From Luteolibacter luteus (lineage in GTDB: Bacteria; Verrucomicrobiota; Verrucomicrobiia; Verrucomicrobiales; Akkermansiaceae), in NCBI RefSeq assembly GCF_012913485.1, contig NZ_CP051774.1, positions 620,001-684,000 on the forward strand: a DNA stretch of 64,000 nt, written 5' to 3'. Position numbers and translations under genes: made by a program. The notes below the pieces were generated by a model. The model saw nothing but the letters and a program-made list of their open reading frames with translations, was not told where the DNA came from and ran no database searches. Below are positions 1 through 7,827 of this stretch, one piece after another. The first letter of the stretch is position 1. Every line of letters begins with the position of its first letter.

Positions 1-1490
1 CCATTTTCGTTCAAGGCCACCCTGAACTCATAGCCAGCGGAAATGGCAACAATTCCCGATTGCACCTCTACGGGAAGCTCTACCGGCCCTTCGTAATAGC
101 CACCCCACTCCACCACGCTGCCATTGTTCTTCAGCGCCAGGGCATGGTTTCCTCCGGCAGCGACGGCTTTCACCTCCGACAAGGCGGCGGCAGGAACATC
201 GGTCTGCCCATACTGGTTGCTTCCCCAGGCAATCACGCGCCCGGTACTCTTCAGGGCCAGCGAATGATTGTGGCCCACAGCAATGGCCTCGACTCCTTCC
301 AAAGCCTCAGCGGGGACGGTCGTTTCACCATAGCTATTGTTTCCCCAGGCATGAACAACACCCCCGACCGTCAAGGCCAAGGTATGGGTGAAGCTGGCCG
401 CAACAGTCTCCACATCATCCGCCAATGCGTTGGGCACCGCGGATTGCCCTCCATGCAGGTCGCCGATCATTAATCCCGGGTGATTCGTGCTCCCCGCTCC
501 CCACGCGACCACCGTGCCGTCTTCCTTGAGGGCCAGAGTGTGGTTGCTCCCCGCCGCAATGGCCGTCACCCCTGACATCGCCGCCTCGGGAATGCTCACC
601 TGCCCATAGTTGAGAATCGGATTGATGAATGTCGCAAAGACGCGTCCTTGGGAGTTCAGCGCCGTGAAATGATTCCGCCCCCCGGAGATCGAAATCATCC
701 CGCTTCCGGGAACTGCCAGTTGGATGACTTCGCCGGCCGGAAGCGTGCCACCCCATCCGATCACGCTGCCGTCCTCTTTCAGGGCCGCACTGTAACGGAG
801 GGCGGCGGAAATGGCCACCACCCCGGACCCCGCAGCTTGAGGCACCGTGCTCTGGTTATTGTGAGGGACCTCGGCGGGAGAGCCCGGAGAGCCTGCTCCC
901 CAAGCCAGCACCGAGCCATCCTCTTTCAGGGCCAAGCTATGGTGATCACCAGCCGCCATCGCAATCACCCCTCCGCTTGCCTCCGGCGGGACCTCACATT
1001 GCGCATGGGCATTCATTCCCCAGGCCAGGACCGCCCCACCCTTCAAGGCCAGAAGGTGGTCGCGGCCCGCCGCGATCCGCGTGACACCCGATCGCGCGGA
1101 CGTCGGGACGGAGAGAACCGGATGAGTTCCTCCCCCGCCCCACACCCTTACCTCGCCATCCTCCTTCAGCGCCGCCGTGAATCTCGCCCCGGCAGCAATG
1201 GCGGTCACTCCGCTCTCCACATCCAGAGGAACCCGGCATTGGTCATAGGAATTTGAGCCCCAAGCGAAAACCTGTCCGCCACGCGACAGGGCAACACTGT
1301 GGGTTTCGCCTCCCGCCACCGCGATGATATCGGCAAGCAGGGGGATGCCAATCTCCTGCGGAACTTGGGCCATCTGCAGGCCGGAATAGGACCAAGCACC
1401 TCCGGGCAATGCCTGAACGGCCGCCACCTTGGTCACCGGCAGGCAGAGGAAGATTGAAATAAATCCAACGAAGTAGGCACAGGACTTCAT
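1..1490 (-). CDS. Secreted RCC1-repeat protein (partial, C-terminus outside the window)
   Basis: The minus-strand frame starting with ATG at 1490 stays open to the left edge, about 496 codons. It begins with a hydrophobic signal peptide (MKSCAYFVGFISIFLCLPV, then TKVAA). The rest is a series of about nine repeats of roughly 50 residues with the RCC1/alpha-tubulin-suppressor signature; one copy reads AAGSNHTLALKEDGTVVAWG. Such repeats fold as a beta-propeller. Bacterial secreted versions are common in Verrucomicrobiota and Planctomycetota, and their ligands are mostly unknown. The repeat period is visible in the DNA as recurring copies of the sequence for the A-L-K-E-D-G core. Several repeats have diverged (for example one with F-A-T-F-I-N-P-I-L). 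The start was chosen for the signal peptide. Family assignment is firm; function is not known. Confidence 0.85.
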   Translation of the reverse strand, partial: MKSCAYFVGFISIFLCLPVTKVAAVQALPGGAWSYSGLQMAQVPQEIGIPLLADIIAVAGGETHSVALSRGGQVFAWGSNSYDQCRVPLDVESGVTAIAAGARFTAALKEDGEVRVWGGGGTHPVLSVPTSARSGVTRIAAGRDHLLALKGGAVLAWGMNAHAQCEVPPEASGGVIAMAAGDHHSLALKEDGSVLAWGAGSPGSPAEVPHNNQSTVPQAAGSGVVAISAALRYSAALKEDGSVIGWGGTLPAGEVIQLAVPGSGMISISGGRNHFTALNSQGRVFATFINPILNYGQVSIPEAAMSGVTAIAAGSNHTLALKEDGTVVAWGAGSTNHPGLMIGDLHGGQSAVPNALADDVETVAASFTHTLALTVGGVVHAWGNNSYGETTVPAEALEGVEAIAVGHNHSLALKSTGRVIAWGSNQYGQTDVPAAALSEVKAVAAGGNHALALKNNGSVVEWGGYYEGPVELPVEVQSGIVAISAGYEFRVALNEN

Positions 1491-2028
1491 GATTCTAGAT
1501 TTCCAGACTGCAAGATTGATCAAGGAAGAAGATTGAAGATAGATCTCATGAGAAACTCAAGATAACCCCGGGCACATCGCTTGGCAGCCCCCTCAACCCT
1601 GCCTGCCTCCCTTTAGCGAAGGCAAAGCCAGACGAAGAGGCTTGGCCCCACAAATCTGTTAGATCAACTGATCAGGGCCGGGATTGATGGCAACAGAAAG
1701 CGGGAGCGAAAGCCGGTCGATAGATAAGGGGGCACGAAGGGACATGTCTATCCTAGGATCCGTCCCCAAGGGCCGGAAGGATACACGAAATTTCGCCCGG
1801 GCCTCTTGAACCCCGCTTGAAGCCGCTACGCGGGCGCTGACCGGTTTTCCGTAAGAACCCCCGGAAACGGCCGCGCAAACCTTGCTGGCCAGTCTTTCAA
1901 AACAGGAGCCCTCCGGTCTTCGGAAATCCGGAATTTCCCGTGAGTCCCAACCTCTTAGCCGGACGGCAGAAATGCGGTCGAATCCCGCACTCGACGCCCC
2001 GCCTCCCCTTTCCTAAGACAGCCGTCCC
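1491..2028. other. Intergenic region without recognised gene
   Basis: About 540 bases between the divergently oriented RCC1 protein and the RND permease. I see no convincing coding frame, RNA gene or terminator. Short direct copies of AAGATTGA occur just upstream of the RCC1 start (around 1511-1540). Both flanking genes must take their promoters from this stretch, but no clear -35/-10 pair could be chosen. Confidence 0.5.
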
Positions 2029-5000
2029 ATGATCCGCTGGTTCGCGATCAACTCCATCGCCTCGAATCTCCTGATGGGGATCATCATCGCCGTCGGCGCA
2101 TGGTGCTATTTTGAAAAGGTCCAGCCGGAGGTGCAGCCCACGATGCACTTTGACCAGGTGCGGATCGACGTGAACTACCGCGGCGGCAGCCCGGAGGACG
2201 TGGAAAGTGCCGTCGTCATCCCGATCGAACGGGCGGTGGAAAACCTCCCCGGTATCGAGGAAATCGAGTCCCGCGCCAACGTCGGCCGCGGCAACGTGGT
2301 CCTGAAAACCACCAAGGGCACCAAGCCCGAGGATCTCCTGGAAGACGTGAAGCCGCTGATCGATGCGATCACGACCTTCCCTCAGGAAACCGAACCGCCC
2401 CGCTACGAAATCCCGGACAGCAGCAAGTGGTTCGACGTCATCAAGATCGCCGTCTATGGGAACATGGACGAAAAGGACCTGCTCCAGGCCGCCCGCCGCA
2501 TCCGCGATGACCTGACCGGCCTTCCCGGCATTTCGCAAGCGTCCATCCAGGGAGCGTCCCCTTTCGAGCTCGCGATCGAGGCGGACATGCAGCGCCTCCG
2601 CGATTTCGGCCTCACCTTCTCCGATCTCACGAACGCAATCCGCCGCTCATCGCTCGACCTTCCTGCCGGCCAGGTTCAGACGGACGAGGGCGCGCTGGTC
2701 ATCCGATCGAAGAACCAGGCCTACTCGCGGGAGGACTTCGAAAACATCGTCGTTCGCAATACCAATGGCGCCGAAGTAAAGCTCCGCGACGTCGCGAAAA
2801 TCAGCGATGACTTCGAGGAGAACCGCAAGCTGATCCGCTTCAACCACAAGCCCGCACTCCTCGTCGAGGTCCTGCGCCTTCCCCACGAGGACGCCCTCGA
2901 TATTGCGGACCGGGTGAAGGAATACGTGGAGAACGCGAAGGCCACCTTTCCTCAAGGAATCGAGCTCGGCGTCTGGGATGACAGCTCCATCGAGCTCCGT
3001 GGCCGCATCGGCAGCCTCCTCGAAAGCCTCCTGCAGGGCAGCGTTCTGGTCCTGATCATCCTCGGCCTTTTCCTCCGGCCGTCCATCGCCATCTGGGTCG
3101 TCCTCGGCATTCCCATCTCCTTCGCCGGCGCCTTCATCGTCATGGCGGCGATGGGCATGACATTGAATCCGATGAGCATCTTCGGCTTCATCATCGCGGT
3201 CGGCATCGTGGTGGATGATGCCATCGTGACCTCGGAGAACGTTTTCACGAAGCTGAAGGAAGGAAAGAGCGGCTTGGAAGCAGCCATCGAGGGCGCCAAG
3301 GAAGTCACCATCCCCGTCACTTTCGGCGCTATCACCATCAGCGTGGCCTTCCTGCCGCTGATGTTCTTCGATGGCTTCTACGGCACCTTCGCCCGCCAGA
3401 TCCCGCCGGTGGTCATCGCCACCATCGTCTTCTCCCTCATCGAAACCAAGCTGGCGCTCCCCTGTCACCTGAAGAGCACCACGCTGAAGCCGCGCTTCTT
3501 CCTGACCTTCGACCGCTTCCAGACCGCAATCTCGAACGGCTTGGAGCTCTTCATTGATCGCTGCTACAAGCCGCTCATTTTGCTCGCGACGCGGAACCGT
3601 TACACCACCCTCGCCGTCTTCGCCGCGGTCGCGATGATCTGCGTTGCCGTGCTGAAGAGCGGTCGCCTCGGCTTCGTCACGATGCCATCGATCGACCGCA
3701 ACCGCATCGTGGCTTCGCTGCAGATGCCTCGCGATACACCGATGCATGTGACCGACGACCGGGTGTCCCAAATCCTGGCAGCGGCAGAACTACTTCGCAA
3801 GGAGCTGATCGATCCAGGTAACGGCAAGCCGATCATCCAGGACATCCTCACCAGCACCGGCGGCTGGAGCGGCGGTGGCGGCGTCGATTCCCGCCAAGGC
3901 TTCGTCGTGATGGAGATCCTTGATCCCAACGAACGCAGCGAACCCGGTCCGGCGAACAAGGATATCTCCAAGCGCTGGGAAGAGCTCACCGGCGAGGTGA
4001 AGGATGCCCAGCAATTCTGGATTTCCGGCGACCGGGGCGGCGGCTTCGGCGGCGGTGACAACGAGCTCGAAGCCATCGAGGTCGAGCTTCGTGGCCCAGC
4101 CACCGAGGAGAAGGAAATCATCACCGATCAGATCACCGCGTTGATGGAGTCCTACCCGGGCATCCAGGATGCCTGGACGAATGACTCCCGGGCCCGCGAC
4201 GAGCTTCACGTGACTATCCGCCCGGAAGGCCAGGCGCTCGGCCTGACCCAGCGCGATCTCGCGAACCAGGTCCGCGCCGCATTCTTCGGCGAGGAAGCCC
4301 AGCGCATCCAGCGTGGTCGTGATGACGTGCGCGTGATGGTCCGCCTGCCGCTTCAGCAACGCCAGTCCCTGCACACCCTGGAAGAGATGCGGGTGCTCAC
4401 TCCGGATGGTGGTGCCGCACCGTTCCGCTCGGTCGCCGACGCCCGCTTTGAAAAAGCCCAGTCCGATATCCGTCGCCGCGATGGCGCACAGGTCGGCACG
4501 ATCTCCGCAAAGCCGAACGACGAAACCGTGGACGTCGTCGCGATCGCCGATTCGCTGGAGACCCGGATCAACGCCCTCTTGCAAGGTCATCCCGAGCTGA
4601 CGTGGCGCTTCAAGGGCTATATCAAGGAGCACCGTGAAACCGGTCTCCGCTTCTGGATTACAGGTGCGGCTCTTTTGGTCGCGCTCTACGTGCTGCTCGC
4701 CATTCCCTTCCGGTCGATCCTCCAGCCGCTTTTCGTGATGATCGCCATCCCCTACGCGGTGCTCGGCGCGCTCTTCGGCCACCTGATCATGGACATCACG
4801 CCGTCCTATCTCTCGATCTTCGGCCTGCTGGCTCTCGCGGGCGTGGCCATCAATGACTCGCTGGTGATGGTGGACTTCATCAATCAACGGCGGAAGGCCG
4901 GCATCGATCTATTCGATGCCGTGATCCAATCCGGCACGCGGCGCTTCCGCCCGATCTTCCTGACCTCCGCCACCACCTTCGTCGGTCTCATTCCCACCAT

Positions 5001-5217
5001 CTTCGATAAGTCGCCCGAAGCGCAATTCCTGAACCCCATGGCCGTATCCATCGGTTTCGGCATGCTTTTCGGCACCTTCATCACCCTGATCCTCGTCCCT
5101 TCCGCTTATCTCGCGGTGGAAGACGGGGTCACCTGGTTCAAGAAAGCGGTGGATTGGTATAAGAAACCCTTCAGCAAAACGGACGAACCCGAGCTCCCTG
5201 AAGAAGCTCCTGTCTAG
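2029..5217 (+). CDS. RND-family efflux transporter permease (AcrB/HAE1-like)
   Basis: A 1062-residue inner-membrane permease, the usual size for the proton-driven RND superfamily. One N-terminal membrane segment (about 10-30) precedes the first large periplasmic porter domain. A first bundle of helices lies around 335-480 and a second near 880-1030, with another porter domain between them. The proton-relay element is visible as VGIVVDDAIV (D396-D397). The second bundle has the typical LALAGVAINDSLVMVDFIN. By family it would export small molecules together with a periplasmic adaptor and an outer-membrane channel. Neither partner is encoded next to it, so it may use partners encoded elsewhere. 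The C-terminus is a short charged cytoplasmic tail. Substrate unknown. Confidence 0.92.
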   Translation: MIRWFAINSIASNLLMGIIIAVGAWCYFEKVQPEVQPTMHFDQVRIDVNYRGGSPEDVESAVVIPIERAVENLPGIEEIESRANVGRGNVVLKTTKGTKPEDLLEDVKPLIDAITTFPQETEPPRYEIPDSSKWFDVIKIAVYGNMDEKDLLQAARRIRDDLTGLPGISQASIQGASPFELAIEADMQRLRDFGLTFSDLTNAIRRSSLDLPAGQVQTDEGALVIRSKNQAYSREDFENIVVRNTNGAEVKLRDVAKISDDFEENRKLIRFNHKPALLVEVLRLPHEDALDIADRVKEYVENAKATFPQGIELGVWDDSSIELRGRIGSLLESLLQGSVLVLIILGLFLRPSIAIWVVLGIPISFAGAFIVMAAMGMTLNPMSIFGFIIAVGIVVDDAIVTSENVFTKLKEGKSGLEAAIEGAKEVTIPVTFGAITISVAFLPLMFFDGFYGTFARQIPPVVIATIVFSLIETKLALPCHLKSTTLKPRFFLTFDRFQTAISNGLELFIDRCYKPLILLATRNRYTTLAVFAAVAMICVAVLKSGRLGFVTMPSIDRNRIVASLQMPRDTPMHVTDDRVSQILAAAELLRKELIDPGNGKPIIQDILTSTGGWSGGGGVDSRQGFVVMEILDPNERSEPGPANKDISKRWEELTGEVKDAQQFWISGDRGGGFGGGDNELEAIEVELRGPATEEKEIITDQITALMESYPGIQDAWTNDSRARDELHVTIRPEGQALGLTQRDLANQVRAAFFGEEAQRIQRGRDDVRVMVRLPLQQRQSLHTLEEMRVLTPDGGAAPFRSVADARFEKAQSDIRRRDGAQVGTISAKPNDETVDVVAIADSLETRINALLQGHPELTWRFKGYIKEHRETGLRFWITGAALLVALYVLLAIPFRSILQPLFVMIAIPYAVLGALFGHLIMDITPSYLSIFGLLALAGVAINDSLVMVDFINQRRKAGIDLFDAVIQSGTRRFRPIFLTSATTFVGLIPTIFDKSPEAQFLNPMAVSIGFGMLFGTFITLILVPSAYLAVEDGVTWFKKAVDWYKKPFSKTDEPELPEEAPV

Positions 5218-5552
5218 GCGCTCCTCTTCCGTTCTTGCTTACAGATCTCGCGCCCTTTCGCGGTGAACCGGACGCCCGAACCGTCCCTCAATCCCCGGCT
5301 CTCCGCTCCCACCCCGAAGCCAACTCACCAAAGGTTCCATCGCACTCTTTTCTCCCCGCCACCTTCCGGGTGTCCCTCTGCGACATCCTGATCCCCAATC
5401 ACAAATCCAATCCCATCCATCCAATTCATCCCGCTCCCATCCTCTATCATCCGCCAAATTGCGCCATCTACCTCGCTCCATCATTTTGACAAGTTGCCGA
5501 GCCGTTCCAATGACGCTAGGCTCGCGGCGCTTCGCAAAGAGGCTCCTCTTCC
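5218..5552. other. Intergenic region
   Basis: About 335 pyrimidine-rich bases between the RND permease and the flavoprotein. The short frames here have no protein-like composition. The only signal of note is a weak promoter-like element near its right end, listed separately. Confidence 0.5.
5486..5514 (+). promoter_or_regulatory. Possible sigma70-type promoter for the flavoprotein gene
   Basis: A perfect TTGACA (5486-5491) is followed after 17 bases by AATGAC (5509-5514), only a half-match to TATAAT. The position, about 40 bases before the ATG at 5553, fits. The poor -10 keeps confidence low. Confidence 0.35.
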
Positions 5553-7148
5553 ATGGTCGCTCACGCCCCTGAAACCTCCACGCCTTCAATCGACTGCGAT
5601 GTCGTGGTTTTCGGCGGCGCCTTCTCCGGATCCGCTCTCGCCCTGCTACTGAAACGGGCGCGCCCGGAGACTCGCGTGCTGATCGTCGAGAAATCGGAAG
5701 CCTTCGACCGCAAGGTCGGCGAATCCACCTCCGAGGTGGCCGGCTGTTTCATCACCCGCGTCCTCGGCCTCACCCACTATCTTTCCTGCGAGCACTTCCA
5801 GAAGCACGGCCTCCGCATGTGGTTCACCACTCCGGACAACGATTGCCCGAACAGTTGCTCGGAGATTGGCCCCAACTCGCAGGCTCGCTTTCCCACCTAT
5901 CAGCTCGATCGCGCAAAGCTGGACGAGCACATGCTGGAACTCGCCGTGAAGGAGGGATGCGAACTCCTGCGCCCGGCCTCGATCAAATCCTTCGAGCTGA
6001 ACGGCGCCGGGAAGAACATCGTCGTCCTCAAGCACCAAGGCGAAACCCGCACGATCCGAGCCGGCTGGGTGGCGGATTGCTCGGGTAAGGCGACGCTCAT
6101 CGCCCGTCAGCGCGGCACTTGGCGCAAGCTCGAAGATCACCCCGTGCACTCGATGTGGGTGCGCTTCAGCAATGTCCGCACGCTCGATTGCCATGAGGCC
6201 CGCGTGATGGCTCCTTGCCTGAAGGACGGCCCGAGCGTCGGCCGCGCCAGCGCGACCAATCATCTGATGGGGCGTGGCTGGTGGTCATGGATCATCCCGC
6301 TTTCGAATGGCGATTTCTCCGCCGGGGTCACTTGGGACGAACGTCTCTTCACTCCGCCCAGCGAAGGCTCCATCGGTGCCCGCGTGAAGGAACATCTCGT
6401 CCGCCACCCCATCGGCAAGCTGATGTTCGAGGACGCCGTGGCGGTCGAGAATGACGCCCGCATCTACAAGCACCTCCCCTACTACTCCACCGAGGTCTGC
6501 GGGGATGGCTGGATCATGGCGGGAGATGCCGCGGGCTTCATGGATCCCCTGTATTCGCAGGGCCTCGATTACTGCGGCCACGGCACCTACTGCGCCCATA
6601 AGATCATCCTGAAGGGGCTGCGCGGCGAGTGCACCAAGATGGCATTGGCACATCACAATGAGATTTTCCCGCAGTCCTACTTCCGTTGGTTCCACGGCCT
6701 CTACCGGAACAAATACCAGTATCTCGGCGATGCCGACCTGATGCATGCGGCCTTCCTCATGGACATCGCCGCCTACTTCATCGGTCCGGTCCGCGCTGTC
6801 TATGCCGATGCCGACAAGGAATACTCCACCATGCCCTACAACGGCGTCGGCGGCGCGATCTTCGCCCGCTTCATGCGCTTCTACAACCGGCGCCTTGAGA
6901 CCATCGCCCGCAAGCGCCTCACCGCGGAGACCTACGGCAAGAATAACCTCAAGCATCGCCATCTGGTCCGCGTTCCCTTCGAGCCGAATTTGAAGGCTGT
7001 GCGCCACCTCTTCGGCGGCATGAAAATCTGGCTGAAGCTTGAGGCGGAAACCATGTTCACCAAAGCCGCCGCCGAACTTCCCGACCCGACCATGGCGAAG
7101 GAAAAGGAGAAGGAAAAGGTCGCACCGCGGATGGCAGAGGTTTCTTAG
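5553..7148 (+). CDS. Flavin-dependent halogenase-like FAD oxidoreductase
   Basis: 531 residues. The N-terminal FAD-binding Rossmann strand reads VVVFGGAFSGSALALLL (glycines at 21, 22 and 26; the usual middle glycine is Ala23). The Trp_halogenase-like elements that follow are KVGESTSEVAG, a lysine in FQKHGLRMWF (K84, at the position of the catalytic lysine of tryptophan halogenases) and WSWIIP (244-249), which fits the WxWxIP motif of flavin-dependent halogenases. A second FAD contact is GDAAGFMDPLYSQG. The family either halogenates electron-rich rings or carriers with reduced FAD, chloride and oxygen, or acts as a halogenase-like oxidoreductase. Related enzymes occur in aryl-polyene and other pigment loci, and the MMPL exporter and LolA-like genes downstream fit that setting. 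The basic, lysine-rich C-terminal tail is unusual. The fold is certain; halogenation is inferred. Confidence 0.75.
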   Translation: MVAHAPETSTPSIDCDVVVFGGAFSGSALALLLKRARPETRVLIVEKSEAFDRKVGESTSEVAGCFITRVLGLTHYLSCEHFQKHGLRMWFTTPDNDCPNSCSEIGPNSQARFPTYQLDRAKLDEHMLELAVKEGCELLRPASIKSFELNGAGKNIVVLKHQGETRTIRAGWVADCSGKATLIARQRGTWRKLEDHPVHSMWVRFSNVRTLDCHEARVMAPCLKDGPSVGRASATNHLMGRGWWSWIIPLSNGDFSAGVTWDERLFTPPSEGSIGARVKEHLVRHPIGKLMFEDAVAVENDARIYKHLPYYSTEVCGDGWIMAGDAAGFMDPLYSQGLDYCGHGTYCAHKIILKGLRGECTKMALAHHNEIFPQSYFRWFHGLYRNKYQYLGDADLMHAAFLMDIAAYFIGPVRAVYADADKEYSTMPYNGVGGAIFARFMRFYNRRLETIARKRLTAETYGKNNLKHRHLVRVPFEPNLKAVRHLFGGMKIWLKLEAETMFTKAAAELPDPTMAKEKEKEKVAPRMAEVS

Positions 7149-7207
7149 GAAGCCTCTCTGGCGCGCTCTTGCAGATCCCGGAGGAATGCGCTAATCCTAG
7201 GCTTGGA

Positions 7208-7552
7208 ATGGCCCAAGCCGAAGAACTACCGAGGATTGGACATCGGGGCATCGCTCTCGCGCTAGCGATGTACTTCTTCGGCATGGTGTCACTGGGTCTC
7301 TTCCAGCACTTTCTCCACTCAGCTACTCTGGTCTGGGTGCTTGTGCTCGTCGCAAGCGGCATTCTTCTACGACGACAATTCTGGACCGGTCCCGGCGAAG
7401 CATAGGCAATCCTTTGCGTGGCCCTTGCCCTGTGGCTCGTGTTTTTCATCGGGGAGATAGAATTCTTTGCCACGCACTACCTTCCGTTCTATTGGCTGCC
7501 CTTCGCCTTCGGCCTCCTTATTGGCGGAATCAGAATCAAACGGACGGCATAA
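7208..7552 (+). pseudogene. Small membrane-protein gene interrupted by an in-frame TAG
   Basis: From ATG 7208 the frame encodes 65 residues with two hydrophobic stretches (ALALAMYFFGMVSLGLF and SATLVWVLVLVASGILL), then meets TAG at 7403-7405. The same frame continues without another stop for 48 codons to TAA 7550-7552. That part is equally hydrophobic (AILCVALALWLVFFIGEIEF and YWLPFAFGLLIGGIRI). The simplest reading is one four-helix membrane protein broken by a nonsense mutation. Alternatives are two small ORFs, with GTG 7418 as a possible start for the second, or stop-codon readthrough. The upstream part could also begin at 7169. No family was recognised. Confidence 0.5.
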
Positions 7553-7770
7553 CCCGCATAACGGGTTGCCTCCTTCCACCGGCCTCGCCCAAACACGGGA
7601 TCTGACAGGCATCAAGAAGGGCGCACTCTGGCAGTAGAAAGCTCAACGCCACCGGTGCTATTCTGCGCGGCATGTCGGTAAGACTGATCCTACCTTTCGC
7701 CCCTCGGAAATCCCGCCTCCAGACAGGCTGGCCAAAGGAGGCGTGGGATATCACTTCCCCAAAATCCCCA

Positions 7771-7806
7771 CCTGTTATTTTTCCAATTTTAACAGGCATA
7801 ACAGGC
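7771..7806. repeat. Palindromic short repeat, copy 1
   Basis: The inverted repeat CCTGTTAtt...aaTAACAGG spans 7771-7796, followed by an extra half-site ATAACAGG at 7799-7806. The reverse complement of the core aligns closely with the palindrome at 20777-20807, so this appears to be an interspersed element present twice in the window. It lies between the interrupted membrane-protein gene and the 3' end of the MMPL gene. Function unknown; a REP/MITE-like element or a terminator-like structure is possible. Confidence 0.5.
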
Positions 7807-7827
7807 GGGCTCACATGGCAGCCAAGC

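Noticed and set aside
1800-2028. Possible remnant of an adaptor gene before the RND permease
   Set aside because: No frame in this stretch gives adaptor-like sequence.
2647-4887. Long minus-strand frames within the RND permease gene
   Set aside because: Acidic, His-rich shadow translations without any recognisable domain.
5235-5489. Small plus-strand frame after the RND gene
   Set aside because: Composition is Pro/His/Ser-rich, with no start signal or family resemblance.
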